From a virus, in IMG/VR virus record IMGVR_UViG_3300044646_001339, positions 1-39,821 of that record: a DNA stretch of 39,821 nucleotides. The stretch is one strand, 5' to 3'. Below, one piece after another: positions 1 through 6,762 of this stretch. A program made the translations under genes and the position numbers. The notes below the pieces were generated by a model. It did not search any database and had not been told where the DNA came from. It worked only from the letters and a program-made list of their open reading frames with translations. Position 1 is the stretch's first letter. Each line of letters starts with the position of its first letter.

Positions 1-455
1 TTAGGGATTACACGGGTGGTTTCTGGCGTAAGTGGGTTGTGTTGAACTTCACACGCAAGTTTCAGGGCGCAGACGCAGACGTCAATATCGCGCAGTCTAT
101 CATTGAGTCAGACCTATCGGGCATTGCATCGTGGGCGTTAGAGGGTGCTGCACGTCTGGAGTCACGCGGGGGCTACCAGATACCCCCTAGCTCTGACGTG
201 GCCTTGTACCAGTGGCGCCACAGAAGCGACGTCGTTTTGCGCTGGGTAGAGGAAACGGGGCTAAAACCACAGGATGACGCGCAGATTTCGCAATCCCTGC
301 TTTATCAGGCTTTTGATGCCTGGATTTCAGCAAACGGGCATCAGCGCGTAACTTCCGCGACTTTTTCGGAAAGATTGCAAAATGCAGGATTTCGACAAAT
401 CGCAAAACGAGGAATTCCACACTTTTTCGCGAAATATTCGCCAATTTCGGAGTGA
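1..455 (+). CDS. D5/P4-type primase-helicase, C-terminal part (5' end lies at the right end of the window)
   Basis: The frame is open from base 3, before any start codon, and the first residues (RDYTGGFWRKW, then VLNFTRKFQ) match the conserved GFWRRW-IPFTRRF segment that follows the SF3 helicase core in D5-family phage primases. A region resembling the D5 'LSGIASWALEGAARL' segment and a C-terminal winged-helix-like stretch follow. The 612 codons at 37985-39821 carry the primase and Walker A part of the same kind of protein and stop just before this segment would be expected. I infer one gene cut by the linearisation point. The GTG at 39 is not a plausible start because homology continues upstream of it. 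The role would be priming and unwinding at the phage origin. Confidence 0.85.
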   Translation, partial: RDYTGGFWRKWVVLNFTRKFQGADADVNIAQSIIESDLSGIASWALEGAARLESRGGYQIPPSSDVALYQWRHRSDVVLRWVEETGLKPQDDAQISQSLLYQAFDAWISANGHQRVTSATFSERLQNAGFRQIAKRGIPHFFAKYSPISE

Positions 456-521
456 AAAACACGTGAAAAGTGCAAAAGTCAGTTTCAGCGCGACTAGACC
501 CAGGTGTGAAGATGCAGTGTT

Positions 522-673
522 CATCGGCATTGTAGCGTTTTACTCCACAGGTATCCTAGGCAAGCTCGATTTTGGGCATAGTTTTAGGGACAAGGGGGTC
601 AGATTTTGTAAAAGATACTCTAAAATATGGTTTACATAGGATATATGTGGATGGTTTTCCTACGATGCCGATG
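522..673. repeat. Imperfect inverted repeat, arms of about 52 bp
   Basis: Bases 522-573 and the reverse complement of 622-673 align without gaps at 35 of 52 positions by hand. The best-matching blocks are the outer CATCGGCAT(T/C)GTA and the inner CCACA--TATCCTA. The spacer is 48 bp. The arms are diverged, so this is an old inverted duplication or a cluster of regulator sites rather than a simple hairpin. Confidence 0.5.
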
Positions 674-688
674 GGCAGGGCATCGTAG
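660..688. other. 10-bp perfect hairpin CTACGATGCC / GGCATCGTAG
   Basis: The arms are 660-669 and 679-688 with a 9-nt loop. No run of T follows on either strand, so it is not a classical intrinsic terminator. The same GGCAT(T/C)GTAG word also occurs at 525-534, giving three copies in this spacer, which fits a protein-binding site as well as an RNA hairpin. Confidence 0.5.
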
Positions 689-753
689 AGGGTGGGTCTA
701 AAATACCCGAACATTGTTTTGAGTTGTGGATAACTTATCGGGGCTGTGGACAA

Positions 754-1140
754 GTGGCGAGCGAGCATCAAGAACAGAGGAAAGTTGCCACGTGGCTGCG
801 TGAAAGGGGCCATATCCTCGTTTTTTCGGCAATTCCTCTAGGTGGCACTCGAAACGAGGAAACCGCTTCCGCGCTGTGGGCAGAAGGGGTGTCACGTGGT
901 GTGCCTGACATACTCGTGTTTACACCCTTTCTTGGCTACGTGGGGCTAGCACTCGAAATGAAGACAACCACAGGGGTTGTTAGCGTGTATCAGCATAGGT
1001 TCCTGCGCGCGTTGCACGCGTGTGGCTGGTATACGTGCGTGGCGTATGGTGCAGGTGCAGCTATCTCGGTATTGACCGCGTGCTATCCGCACGCAAAGCG
1101 AAAGGTGTATCATGGTAGTGATTTCAGTGATTGTTGGTGA
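754..1140 (+). CDS. VRR-NUC domain nuclease, small phage type
   Basis: This 128-residue protein is a standalone VRR-NUC (PD-(D/E)XK) nuclease of the kind common in phages. The hallmarks are GGTRN near residue 35, GVPDILVF as the catalytic 'PD', LALEMK as the 'ExK' part, and then a Q--FL-AL---GW segment with a closing GAGAA. Family members act as structure-specific or replication-associated nucleases. I chose the GTG at 754, giving MASEHQEQRK, because family members usually begin at this point. A TTG at 724 would add ten residues without homology. It overlaps the next gene by 29 bases. Confidence 0.8.
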   Translation: MASEHQEQRKVATWLRERGHILVFSAIPLGGTRNEETASALWAEGVSRGVPDILVFTPFLGYVGLALEMKTTTGVVSVYQHRFLRALHACGWYTCVAYGAGAAISVLTACYPHAKRKVYHGSDFSDCW

Positions 1141-1417
1141 TACCGTTACGCGTTTCGACATCGTGCGCGTGACTAACATACTAGTCGTGTGGAATGAAGA
1201 GACACAATCATATAAGCTACTCGTCTGTGTGGGGTCCACAGGAGGATGGCGGCTAGTGGCTCGATTCGAGCCAGATGACAGCCTGGAATGGACGCAGGCT
1301 TGTAAAGCGGCTAAGATACGTGCGGAAACTGCACGCAGTGACATCATGCGTGCACTTCGACAAGCGCGAGTCAGGGCAGCACCCGAAAGCGTGACGATAG
1401 AGGCTGACGCTGTATGA
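1112..1417 (+). CDS. Hypothetical protein, 101 aa
   Basis: I do not recognise this protein. The N-terminal half looks like a small beta-rich domain (alternating V/I with hydrophilic residues, around residues 2-50). The C-terminal half, about residues 55-90, is a charged alanine/arginine-rich helix. The gene overlaps the VRR-NUC gene by 29 bases and its stop overlaps the next start (ATGA), so the three are probably translationally coupled. Confidence 0.6.
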   Translation: MVVISVIVGDTVTRFDIVRVTNILVVWNEETQSYKLLVCVGSTGGWRLVARFEPDDSLEWTQACKAAKIRAETARSDIMRALRQARVRAAPESVTIEADAV

Positions 1418-1659
1418 ACAAACGAACGCTTGAACTACTGCATAGCGAGGGGCTACGCGTTGTGCGTCAAGGTGGCTGGGTGTCCCTAGAGTTCACGTCT
1501 AACGAGGGTGCAGGGATAGCTGTGGTGTTGACCGTAGGGGCAGCGCGAGCGCTAGGGCTGTGTCTACGCAAGGCGACTGACGGGGCTATGCCACCTGACG
1601 TCAGGCGCGTACAGGCTGACTCGATAGCGTGCAAGGTGGGGTGTATCGATGGGCGTTGA
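1414..1659 (+). CDS. Hypothetical protein, 81 aa
   Basis: The function is unknown. The start overlaps the preceding stop in an ATGA arrangement typical of coupled phage genes. The sequence has a short basic helix at the N-terminus, a beta-like middle (GGWVSLEF, then GIAVVLTVG) and a C-terminal segment with two cysteines. It belongs to the run of small genes upstream of the terminase and may be dispensable. Confidence 0.6.
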   Translation: MNKRTLELLHSEGLRVVRQGGWVSLEFTSNEGAGIAVVLTVGAARALGLCLRKATDGAMPPDVRRVQADSIACKVGCIDGR

Positions 1660-1777
1660 TGCGTTGGTGTTCGCAGGCTGCGCGCTGGCTAACGTGCTGT
1701 GGTTAGCTGTGGGTGCGTCGGTTTGGTTCGCATACGTGGCACGCAGCCGGGGGCAGGGTGGCGACGATGACGAGTAG
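1649..1777 (+). CDS. Small single-pass membrane protein, 42 aa
   Basis: The ATG at 1649 is preceded by a good ribosome-binding sequence (AAGGTGGGG). It encodes a 42-residue protein that is almost entirely one hydrophobic segment (about residues 4-31), followed by a short Arg/Gly tail ending in four acidic residues. It overlaps the previous gene by 11 bases and the next by 11, consistent with a real coupled gene. The function is unknown; a tiny membrane protein in this position could be a superinfection or lysis accessory, but that is a guess. Confidence 0.55.
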   Translation: MGVDALVFAGCALANVLWLAVGASVWFAYVARSRGQGGDDDE

Positions 1778-1964
1778 CCTAGAGCTAGCATCCTGGGTGC
1801 TGTGGGTTCTGTCGCTGCCCCCTGTGGTTCTGCACCTAGAATCGAGCGAGCAAGAACCGCAGGAACGCGAGCGCAGGGGCACGCAGGAACGCGCAGAAAA
1901 ACGAGGGTGCCTAGGTGCAGGAAAAGCGCTCGATAAGGCGCAGAAAAGCCCCCAGACCCCCTAG
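1767..1964 (+). CDS. Small protein with N-terminal membrane segment, 65 aa
   Basis: The ATG at 1767 lies inside the end of the preceding small gene (ATGACGAGTAG). Residues about 6-22 are hydrophobic (ASWVLWVLSLPPVVLHL) and the rest is a strongly charged Glu/Arg/Gln-rich helix. This is the layout of a membrane-anchored coiled coil. It is unrecognised. With the preceding 42-residue gene it forms a pair of overlapping small membrane-protein genes. Confidence 0.45.
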   Translation: MTSSLELASWVLWVLSLPPVVLHLESSEQEPQERERRGTQERAEKRGCLGAGKALDKAQKSPQTP

Positions 1965-1992
1965 TGTGGGTCCTTCCAAGGGGGTAGGGCTA

Positions 1993-2014
1993 TTGACCGA
2001 ACCGCGCGGGTCAA
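1993..2014. promoter_or_regulatory. TTGACC...GGTCAA inverted repeat, weak promoter candidate
   Basis: TTGACC at 1993-1998 and GGTCAA at 2009-2014 form a short inverted repeat in the roughly 130-bp spacer before the gene at 2092. TTGACC resembles a -35 box on either strand, but the -10 candidates are poor (TTGATA at 2016). GGGTCAACT also occurs in the duplicated early promoters at 34.4 and 34.8 kb, where it is the -35 region. The promoter role is tentative. Confidence 0.25.
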
Positions 2015-2091
2015 CTTGATAACCGTAAATGTTACTGAAAACGAGTAAACCCGCTCTAAATCTCAACAACTTGGCACGAAAGGTGCATGAA

Positions 2092-2496
2092 ATGCAGAAA
2101 ATCCAAGACTCGCAGAATAACCCCGCACACAAAACCGCGCAGAACATGCAGCGGCGCAACCGATGGGTGGCACTGCGCACGCGCGCAGCCGTCGCATCTG
2201 CCCGCGTGTTGCACGTGCTGGCTACGTTGCGCACCGCTCTGCGGGGCACCACACCCGAAAACGAGCAACTAGAGGAACGGCTAGAGGCTGCGTGTAGGAT
2301 ACGTGACGTAGTGTATATTACAAACAACCCCGCTAATTGGGCTGACAGCTACCCGTTTATACACGTTGACGCACAGATACAAAAAACCTACGCGCCTGTT
2401 TTGCGCAAGCAAACCCATAAGGCGTTTTGGCTGGGTTGGCATTGCGGCGTGTTGGCTGCGTTTGCTGTGTTGGCTGTGGTGTGGTTCGCTGTGTAG
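2092..2496 (+). CDS. Hypothetical tail-anchored membrane protein, 134 aa
   Basis: I chose the ATG at 2092 because AAAGGTG sits six bases upstream. An in-frame ATG at 2029 has no ribosome-binding site. Residues about 15-55 are basic and helical, the middle is soluble, and the last 18 or so residues (WHCGVLAAFAVLAVVWFAV) form a single transmembrane helix at the extreme C-terminus. It sits two bases upstream of the small terminase gene. Function unknown. Confidence 0.6.
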   Translation: MQKIQDSQNNPAHKTAQNMQRRNRWVALRTRAAVASARVLHVLATLRTALRGTTPENEQLEERLEAACRIRDVVYITNNPANWADSYPFIHVDAQIQKTYAPVLRKQTHKAFWLGWHCGVLAAFAVLAVVWFAV

Positions 2497-2497
2497 T

Positions 2498-3055
2498 ATG
2501 TTAGACCACCTGCCCCCACTTCCAGACTTGCCCGTTACTGACGCGCAGCGCGTGTTAGAGCGTGTAACGTTGTCCGATTTTGCACAACGCGCAGGGCTAT
2601 CGCTGCCCGCTGTGAGCAAGGCTGTAGGCGAGGGGCGCATAGTGCGTGGTTTGGATGGGCTGCTAGAGTGGCCCACAGAGTTTGACCGCTACGTTTCAAA
2701 CACGCGCATGGATGCCGATAGGCTAGCGGCGTTTACAGGCATAGCAGGCGCAGACGTCGCGCTAGACTTCCAGGGTGCACGCAGCCGACTAACCGCAGCC
2801 AAAGCTGAACAGGAGGAAATGAAGCTAAAACAGTTGCGCGGTGAGTTGATACCCGTACAGGATGCGCTAGCTGTAGCAGGTGGCATATTGCAAACGCTAA
2901 AAGAACGTCTGCAACTACTGCCCGATAAGCTAGCGCTACAGCTTGCACAGACTAGAAACCCTGTGGAAGTTCGGCGCATACTCTATGACGGCATAGCAGA
3001 CACACTGCAAGTTGCAGCGGACAGCCTAAGTAATGCACGATTCGACAATCGCTAA
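2498..3055 (+). CDS. terS: Terminase small subunit (Nu1-like)
   Basis: This 185-residue protein would bind the packaging site and guide the large terminase. It has an N-terminal helix-turn-helix (about residues 25-45, SDFAQRAGLSLPAVSKAV) and a charged coiled region followed by LRGELIPVQDAL. These resemble the DNA-binding and LRGELV-type segments of lambda Nu1 and related small subunits. The start is the ATG two bases after the upstream stop. The 3' end overlaps the large-subunit gene by 23 bases, as is usual for terS-terL pairs. Assignment rests on layout and position. Confidence 0.75.
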   Translation: MLDHLPPLPDLPVTDAQRVLERVTLSDFAQRAGLSLPAVSKAVGEGRIVRGLDGLLEWPTEFDRYVSNTRMDADRLAAFTGIAGADVALDFQGARSRLTAAKAEQEEMKLKQLRGELIPVQDALAVAGGILQTLKERLQLLPDKLALQLAQTRNPVEVRRILYDGIADTLQVAADSLSNARFDNR

Positions 3056-5009
3056 AGAGTATCTGCACGCGTCTCTAGTAGAGACGATACGCCCATTGCA
3101 ACAGTTGTGGTTAGATGAGTTTGCGTATCGACATCGTGAGCTAACCGCAGAAGCATCAGCGTATGTGGGCAGGTTTGACGTGGGTTTGACCCCACCTATG
3201 CGCGACGTCTACCGCGCAATTAGCGACTGTAACTTTGACGTGCAAACCGTCGTTTGTGTGCTGGGTGCGCAGAACGCAAAAACAGACCTATTGATAAACG
3301 CTGTGGGTCAAGCCATTGTCAACGGTGGCCCCACTATGGTTGCTTTTCCGTCGCGCGAGTCACTGAACTCATTTCAGACGCAGCGACTAAATGCAATGTT
3401 CAATAACCCTATGGCTAACGGACAGCCTAACCCTGTGTGGGAAAAGCTACGGCTAGCACGTGAAACCAACAAGCGCGCAGTGTCTAATATGCGCACGCGT
3501 CAATATCCAGGCGGGTTGCTGTCGTTGGTGTCCACAGGTTCATCAAATAACCTGAACGGTCCACCCATGCGCCGCGTGTTCTATGATGAGGTTGACAGAG
3601 GCAAGGCGAGCGTGGGCGCCGATGGCCCACCCGTGCCGCAGTTGCGTAGGCGTACAAACGCAATGCCTAATCGCAAGTTACTGTTTCTGTCAACGCCTAC
3701 GGTGCGTAACAAGTCACCTATTCAGCGCGAGTTCTGCGCGACTGATATGGGTTTCTGTTACGTGCCTTGTCCGTTCTGTGGGTGGCGTCAGGTGTTGCGC
3801 TTTCAACCTGACAAAGACAGGCACCCAGGCGGGTTGTATTGGGAAACAAGCGACGCAGAAGTAATGTACCTATGCGAAAACTGCAAAGGTCTAATTTCAG
3901 AAGATTACAAAATAGGTATGTTGAAACAGTACGAGTGGCGCGGTGGGGGTTATGACAAATGGACAAACCTAGTAAATGGGCACGCTATCCCGCGTGACAC
4001 TATGGCTAGAGGGTTTCATATGTCCACTCTGTATAGCCCGTTCTATTCGTGGTCTGAAATTAGGCGCGATTGGCTGAAAGCGCGCAATGTGCCTAGCGAG
4101 TTACAAGGGTTCTACAACTTGACGCTAGCCGAGTTGTATGACTCACAGGATATAGCGAGCATTGTTGTGGAGCGCACGATACCCGAACACCCACGCGTGA
4201 AAGATTGCGGTGCAGGTAGAAATGTCGAGTGCCCCCCTGGGTCTGTAGCTGTGACGATGGGTGCAGACGTGCAGCGCGACAGAATCGAGATATCAGCTAT
4301 CGCGTGGGGTGAGCACGAACGCGGCACGGTTATAGACCACCACGTGTGTTACGGGCGTACTGAAACAAAGCCTAGTGTACCTGACTCGGTTTGGCAGAAG
4401 TTCACAGAGTACCTGTTACGCGAGTTCACGCACTCCGATAAGAAAGGTATGCGTGCAGTTGCTATCTGTGTGGATACAGGTTACGCCAAAGTGCTAGAGC
4501 ACGTACACGATTGGTTTAGAAACCTGCCACCTAAGTTGAAAGCGCGCGTCATACTGATAAAAGGCGACGCAGACCCTAAAGACCCACACGCCACACTGTG
4601 GCCCAAACAAGCGACAGCAAGCAAAGAAAGCGTGCAGAAGTGGGGGCACGCAGTTACTAACATACGTGTCGATATTGGAAAAGACACAGTGTTTAGGATG
4701 TTAGAGCACGGGCTAGACGGCATCGAAAGCGAGTGTTTGCTATTCGCTGACAACCCTGTGTTTGACAGCGAGTATTTTCGCGGCGTGTATTCAGAGGAGA
4801 AAATCACCAACGCTAACGGACTAGATGAATGGGTGCAGAAAGTGCGCAAAAATGAACCGCTAGACTGCATCGTTTACGGGTTGGCTGCCCTGCGTGCCTG
4901 GGTAAGTAGAGGGGGGCGCCTGCGCGACCACAGCGGGCTTGCCAGCACTAGAGTTAGACGGCATAGTCTAGCAGGGGCAACAGAACCCGACGGGGATACC
5001 TGGGTATGA
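3033..5009 (+). CDS. terL: Terminase large subunit (lambda gpA / GpA family)
   Basis: At 658 residues this is the right length for GpA-type terminases, the motor and nuclease that cut and package phage DNA. Visible elements are a Walker A-like GAQNAKTD near residues 79-86 (A-K-T instead of G-K-T/S), VFYDEVD at 182-188 as Walker B with its catalytic Glu, and STPT at 220-223 as the coupling motif. A zinc-ribbon-like CPFC/CENC pair follows at 246-249 and 281-284. GADVQ near 410-414 starts the RNase H-like nuclease. It overlaps terS upstream and the gpW-like gene downstream by four bases. The GpA family is used by both cos and other packagers, so the mode is not settled. Confidence 0.93.
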   Translation: MHDSTIAKEYLHASLVETIRPLQQLWLDEFAYRHRELTAEASAYVGRFDVGLTPPMRDVYRAISDCNFDVQTVVCVLGAQNAKTDLLINAVGQAIVNGGPTMVAFPSRESLNSFQTQRLNAMFNNPMANGQPNPVWEKLRLARETNKRAVSNMRTRQYPGGLLSLVSTGSSNNLNGPPMRRVFYDEVDRGKASVGADGPPVPQLRRRTNAMPNRKLLFLSTPTVRNKSPIQREFCATDMGFCYVPCPFCGWRQVLRFQPDKDRHPGGLYWETSDAEVMYLCENCKGLISEDYKIGMLKQYEWRGGGYDKWTNLVNGHAIPRDTMARGFHMSTLYSPFYSWSEIRRDWLKARNVPSELQGFYNLTLAELYDSQDIASIVVERTIPEHPRVKDCGAGRNVECPPGSVAVTMGADVQRDRIEISAIAWGEHERGTVIDHHVCYGRTETKPSVPDSVWQKFTEYLLREFTHSDKKGMRAVAICVDTGYAKVLEHVHDWFRNLPPKLKARVILIKGDADPKDPHATLWPKQATASKESVQKWGHAVTNIRVDIGKDTVFRMLEHGLDGIESECLLFADNPVFDSEYFRGVYSEEKITNANGLDEWVQKVRKNEPLDCIVYGLAALRAWVSRGGRLRDHSGLASTRVRRHSLAGATEPDGDTWV

Positions 5010-5209
5010 CTGACGACTACACAGAGGATGACTTGGCCCGAATCGCGCGTATACGCGCGTCAGGTGTGGCGAGCGCTACCCAGCGCGACGAAACCACCAC
5101 GTTTAGAAGTGATGCAGAGTTGCAATCGCTTGAACGTGAATTGCTGCGCAAGGTGCGTGGTAAGAAACGCAAAGCGTATGCGGTACTAGCACACAACAGG
5201 GGCACCTAA
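5006..5209 (+). CDS. gpW-like head-tail joining protein
   Basis: This 67-residue protein lies between terL and portal, exactly where lambda-type phages put gpW. It has the gpW-family layout: an N-terminal helix (DLARIARIRASGVAS), a short beta segment (TTFRSDA) and a second helix (LQSLERELLRK) with a basic tail. gpW plugs the portal channel after packaging and forms part of the connector. It overlaps terL by four bases (ATGA) and the portal gene by one base (TAATG). Confidence 0.8.
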   Translation: MTDDYTEDDLARIARIRASGVASATQRDETTTFRSDAELQSLERELLRKVRGKKRKAYAVLAHNRGT

Positions 5210-6720
5210 TGAGGCTGTCAAATCTCTATGGGGCACCCGTAGCGCGCGAGCAAGCTACCCCAGCGCTGGCACGGTCTTTCGAGGGGGCCACGCGCACCAA
5301 GCGGTTAGCAGGCTGGAACCCCACGCAAACGACGTTCAATAAGGACGTTGAACACGGGGGCAAGATACTGCACGCGCGCACCGCAGACCTTATCCGTAAT
5401 GACCCCCTCGTAAAGCGCACGCTTATCGAGTTCGTCAATTCGCTAGTGGGTGTGCACGGAATTAGGCCCGTTGCAGCGTCGCCAGACTCACGACTAAACG
5501 ACAAACAGGATGCACTATTCAAGCAATGGGCCACAGCGTGTGACGCGCGACGCGTAGGAACGTCTGGGGGTCTGTCGTTTGCTGGAATCCAGCGTATGCT
5601 AGCAACCATGTTTTGGACGCATGGTGAGGCACCCGTTTTGCGCGTGCGTACAGAGCTAGACGGTAAGACGCCCGTGCCTGTGCGCATACGCCCGTTGCAC
5701 CCTACGCAGATTGATAGTTCGCTAATGTCGCCTTTGCTGCGTGAGGGTTCACGTACGTGGCTGGGTGTTACGCTAGACGCTGGGGATTCTGTCACGGGCT
5801 ACCACGTCAAGGCGCGTGCAGTATCAGAGGACATCGGCGCACGCTCACAACATTTTGATGTTGACGATTTAGCGCTGTGTTTTGAACACCTAGAAGCGGG
5901 CCAGATTCGCGGCGTCTCGCCACTGGCACCTATCGTGCTAACGCTGCGCGATTTGCAAGACGCAGCCGATGCTGAACGCGTGCGTATGCGCGTCGCTGCG
6001 TGTTTTTCAACCATCATCGTTGGCGAAGATGATGACGAGCAAGACGAATTAGGACCGTTGCTAACTAAAGATGGTGAAACGCCCGTGTATAGTATGTCGC
6101 CTGCGGGTGTCTATTACGCACGTGGCGCTAAAGACATCATCAACCCAACGCCGCAAAGCGCAGGTGGCTGGAAGGATTTTGACTCATCACACCTTATGCG
6201 CATAGCAACAGGTGTGGGGCTTAGTCTTGACCGCTTGTCTGGCGATTTGTCTAAGTCGTCATATAGCTCGATTCGCATTGGCGATATTTCTTGGCGCACG
6301 CACGTAAACGCGTTTGCAGAGTTGTTCTTTATCCCGCTGTGTTTGGCGCCGATATATACGTGGTTTGTTACCGCTGCGGTTACGTCTGGTAAGCTACCAG
6401 AAAAAGCGCTGAACTACGCACCATCTTGGCTACACCCTGTGTGGCAACAAGCCGACACAGAGTCACAGTACAAAGGTGCTAAAGCTAAGGTGCGCTGTGG
6501 GGCCACTAGCCCCCAGCGTATGCTAGCCGAGGAAACAGGCGAGACGAATTGGAAACGCATAGTTGACGAAACCGCAGAATTTAGCGCGTACTGCAAACAA
6601 CGTGGTGTGTCGTTTGAAACTATGGTTGAACAGATAGCCGCTAACGGGCAGGTGCAAAGCGTCAAGGGTAAAGAGCCACAACCGACAGAGGAACCCCCAC
6701 CCGCGCAAGAACCCGAATAA
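5209..6720 (+). CDS. Portal protein, lambda gpB family
   Basis: This 503-residue protein fits the lambda-type portal, the dodecameric ring at the head vertex through which DNA enters. Recognisable family segments include NDPLVKRTLIEFVNSLVG near residues 64-81, a GEAPVLRVR strand, 'HLEAGQIRGVSPLAPIV' near residues 225-241, and a C-terminal SSYSSIRIG segment. The last 20 residues are Pro/Glu-rich. It follows gpW with a one-base overlap and precedes the protease-capsid gene, so head gene order is canonical. Confidence 0.92.
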   Translation: MRLSNLYGAPVAREQATPALARSFEGATRTKRLAGWNPTQTTFNKDVEHGGKILHARTADLIRNDPLVKRTLIEFVNSLVGVHGIRPVAASPDSRLNDKQDALFKQWATACDARRVGTSGGLSFAGIQRMLATMFWTHGEAPVLRVRTELDGKTPVPVRIRPLHPTQIDSSLMSPLLREGSRTWLGVTLDAGDSVTGYHVKARAVSEDIGARSQHFDVDDLALCFEHLEAGQIRGVSPLAPIVLTLRDLQDAADAERVRMRVAACFSTIIVGEDDDEQDELGPLLTKDGETPVYSMSPAGVYYARGAKDIINPTPQSAGGWKDFDSSHLMRIATGVGLSLDRLSGDLSKSSYSSIRIGDISWRTHVNAFAELFFIPLCLAPIYTWFVTAAVTSGKLPEKALNYAPSWLHPVWQQADTESQYKGAKAKVRCGATSPQRMLAEETGETNWKRIVDETAEFSAYCKQRGVSFETMVEQIAANGQVQSVKGKEPQPTEEPPPAQEPE

Positions 6721-6762
6721 AACGGGTTTACTCGCACTCGGCAGGGGTGTAATAGAGGAGCC

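Larger units (their letters stand above)
456..753. other. Gene-free spacer with regulatory-looking repeats
   Basis: No convincing gene lies here. The stretch is visibly more AT-rich than its surroundings and holds the imperfect inverted repeat at 522-673 and the hairpin at 660-688. It separates the end of the primase-helicase gene from the VRR-NUC gene. It could hold the promoter for the packaging operon or a replication-related site, but I cannot pick out a clear -35/-10 pair. Confidence 0.5.

Noticed and set aside
2070-2092. TTGGCACGAAAGGTGCAT as another sigma-54-like promoter
   Set aside because: The -12 element is GTGCA, not TTGCW, and the site overlaps the ribosome-binding sequence of the gene starting at 2092, leaving no room for a transcript start.
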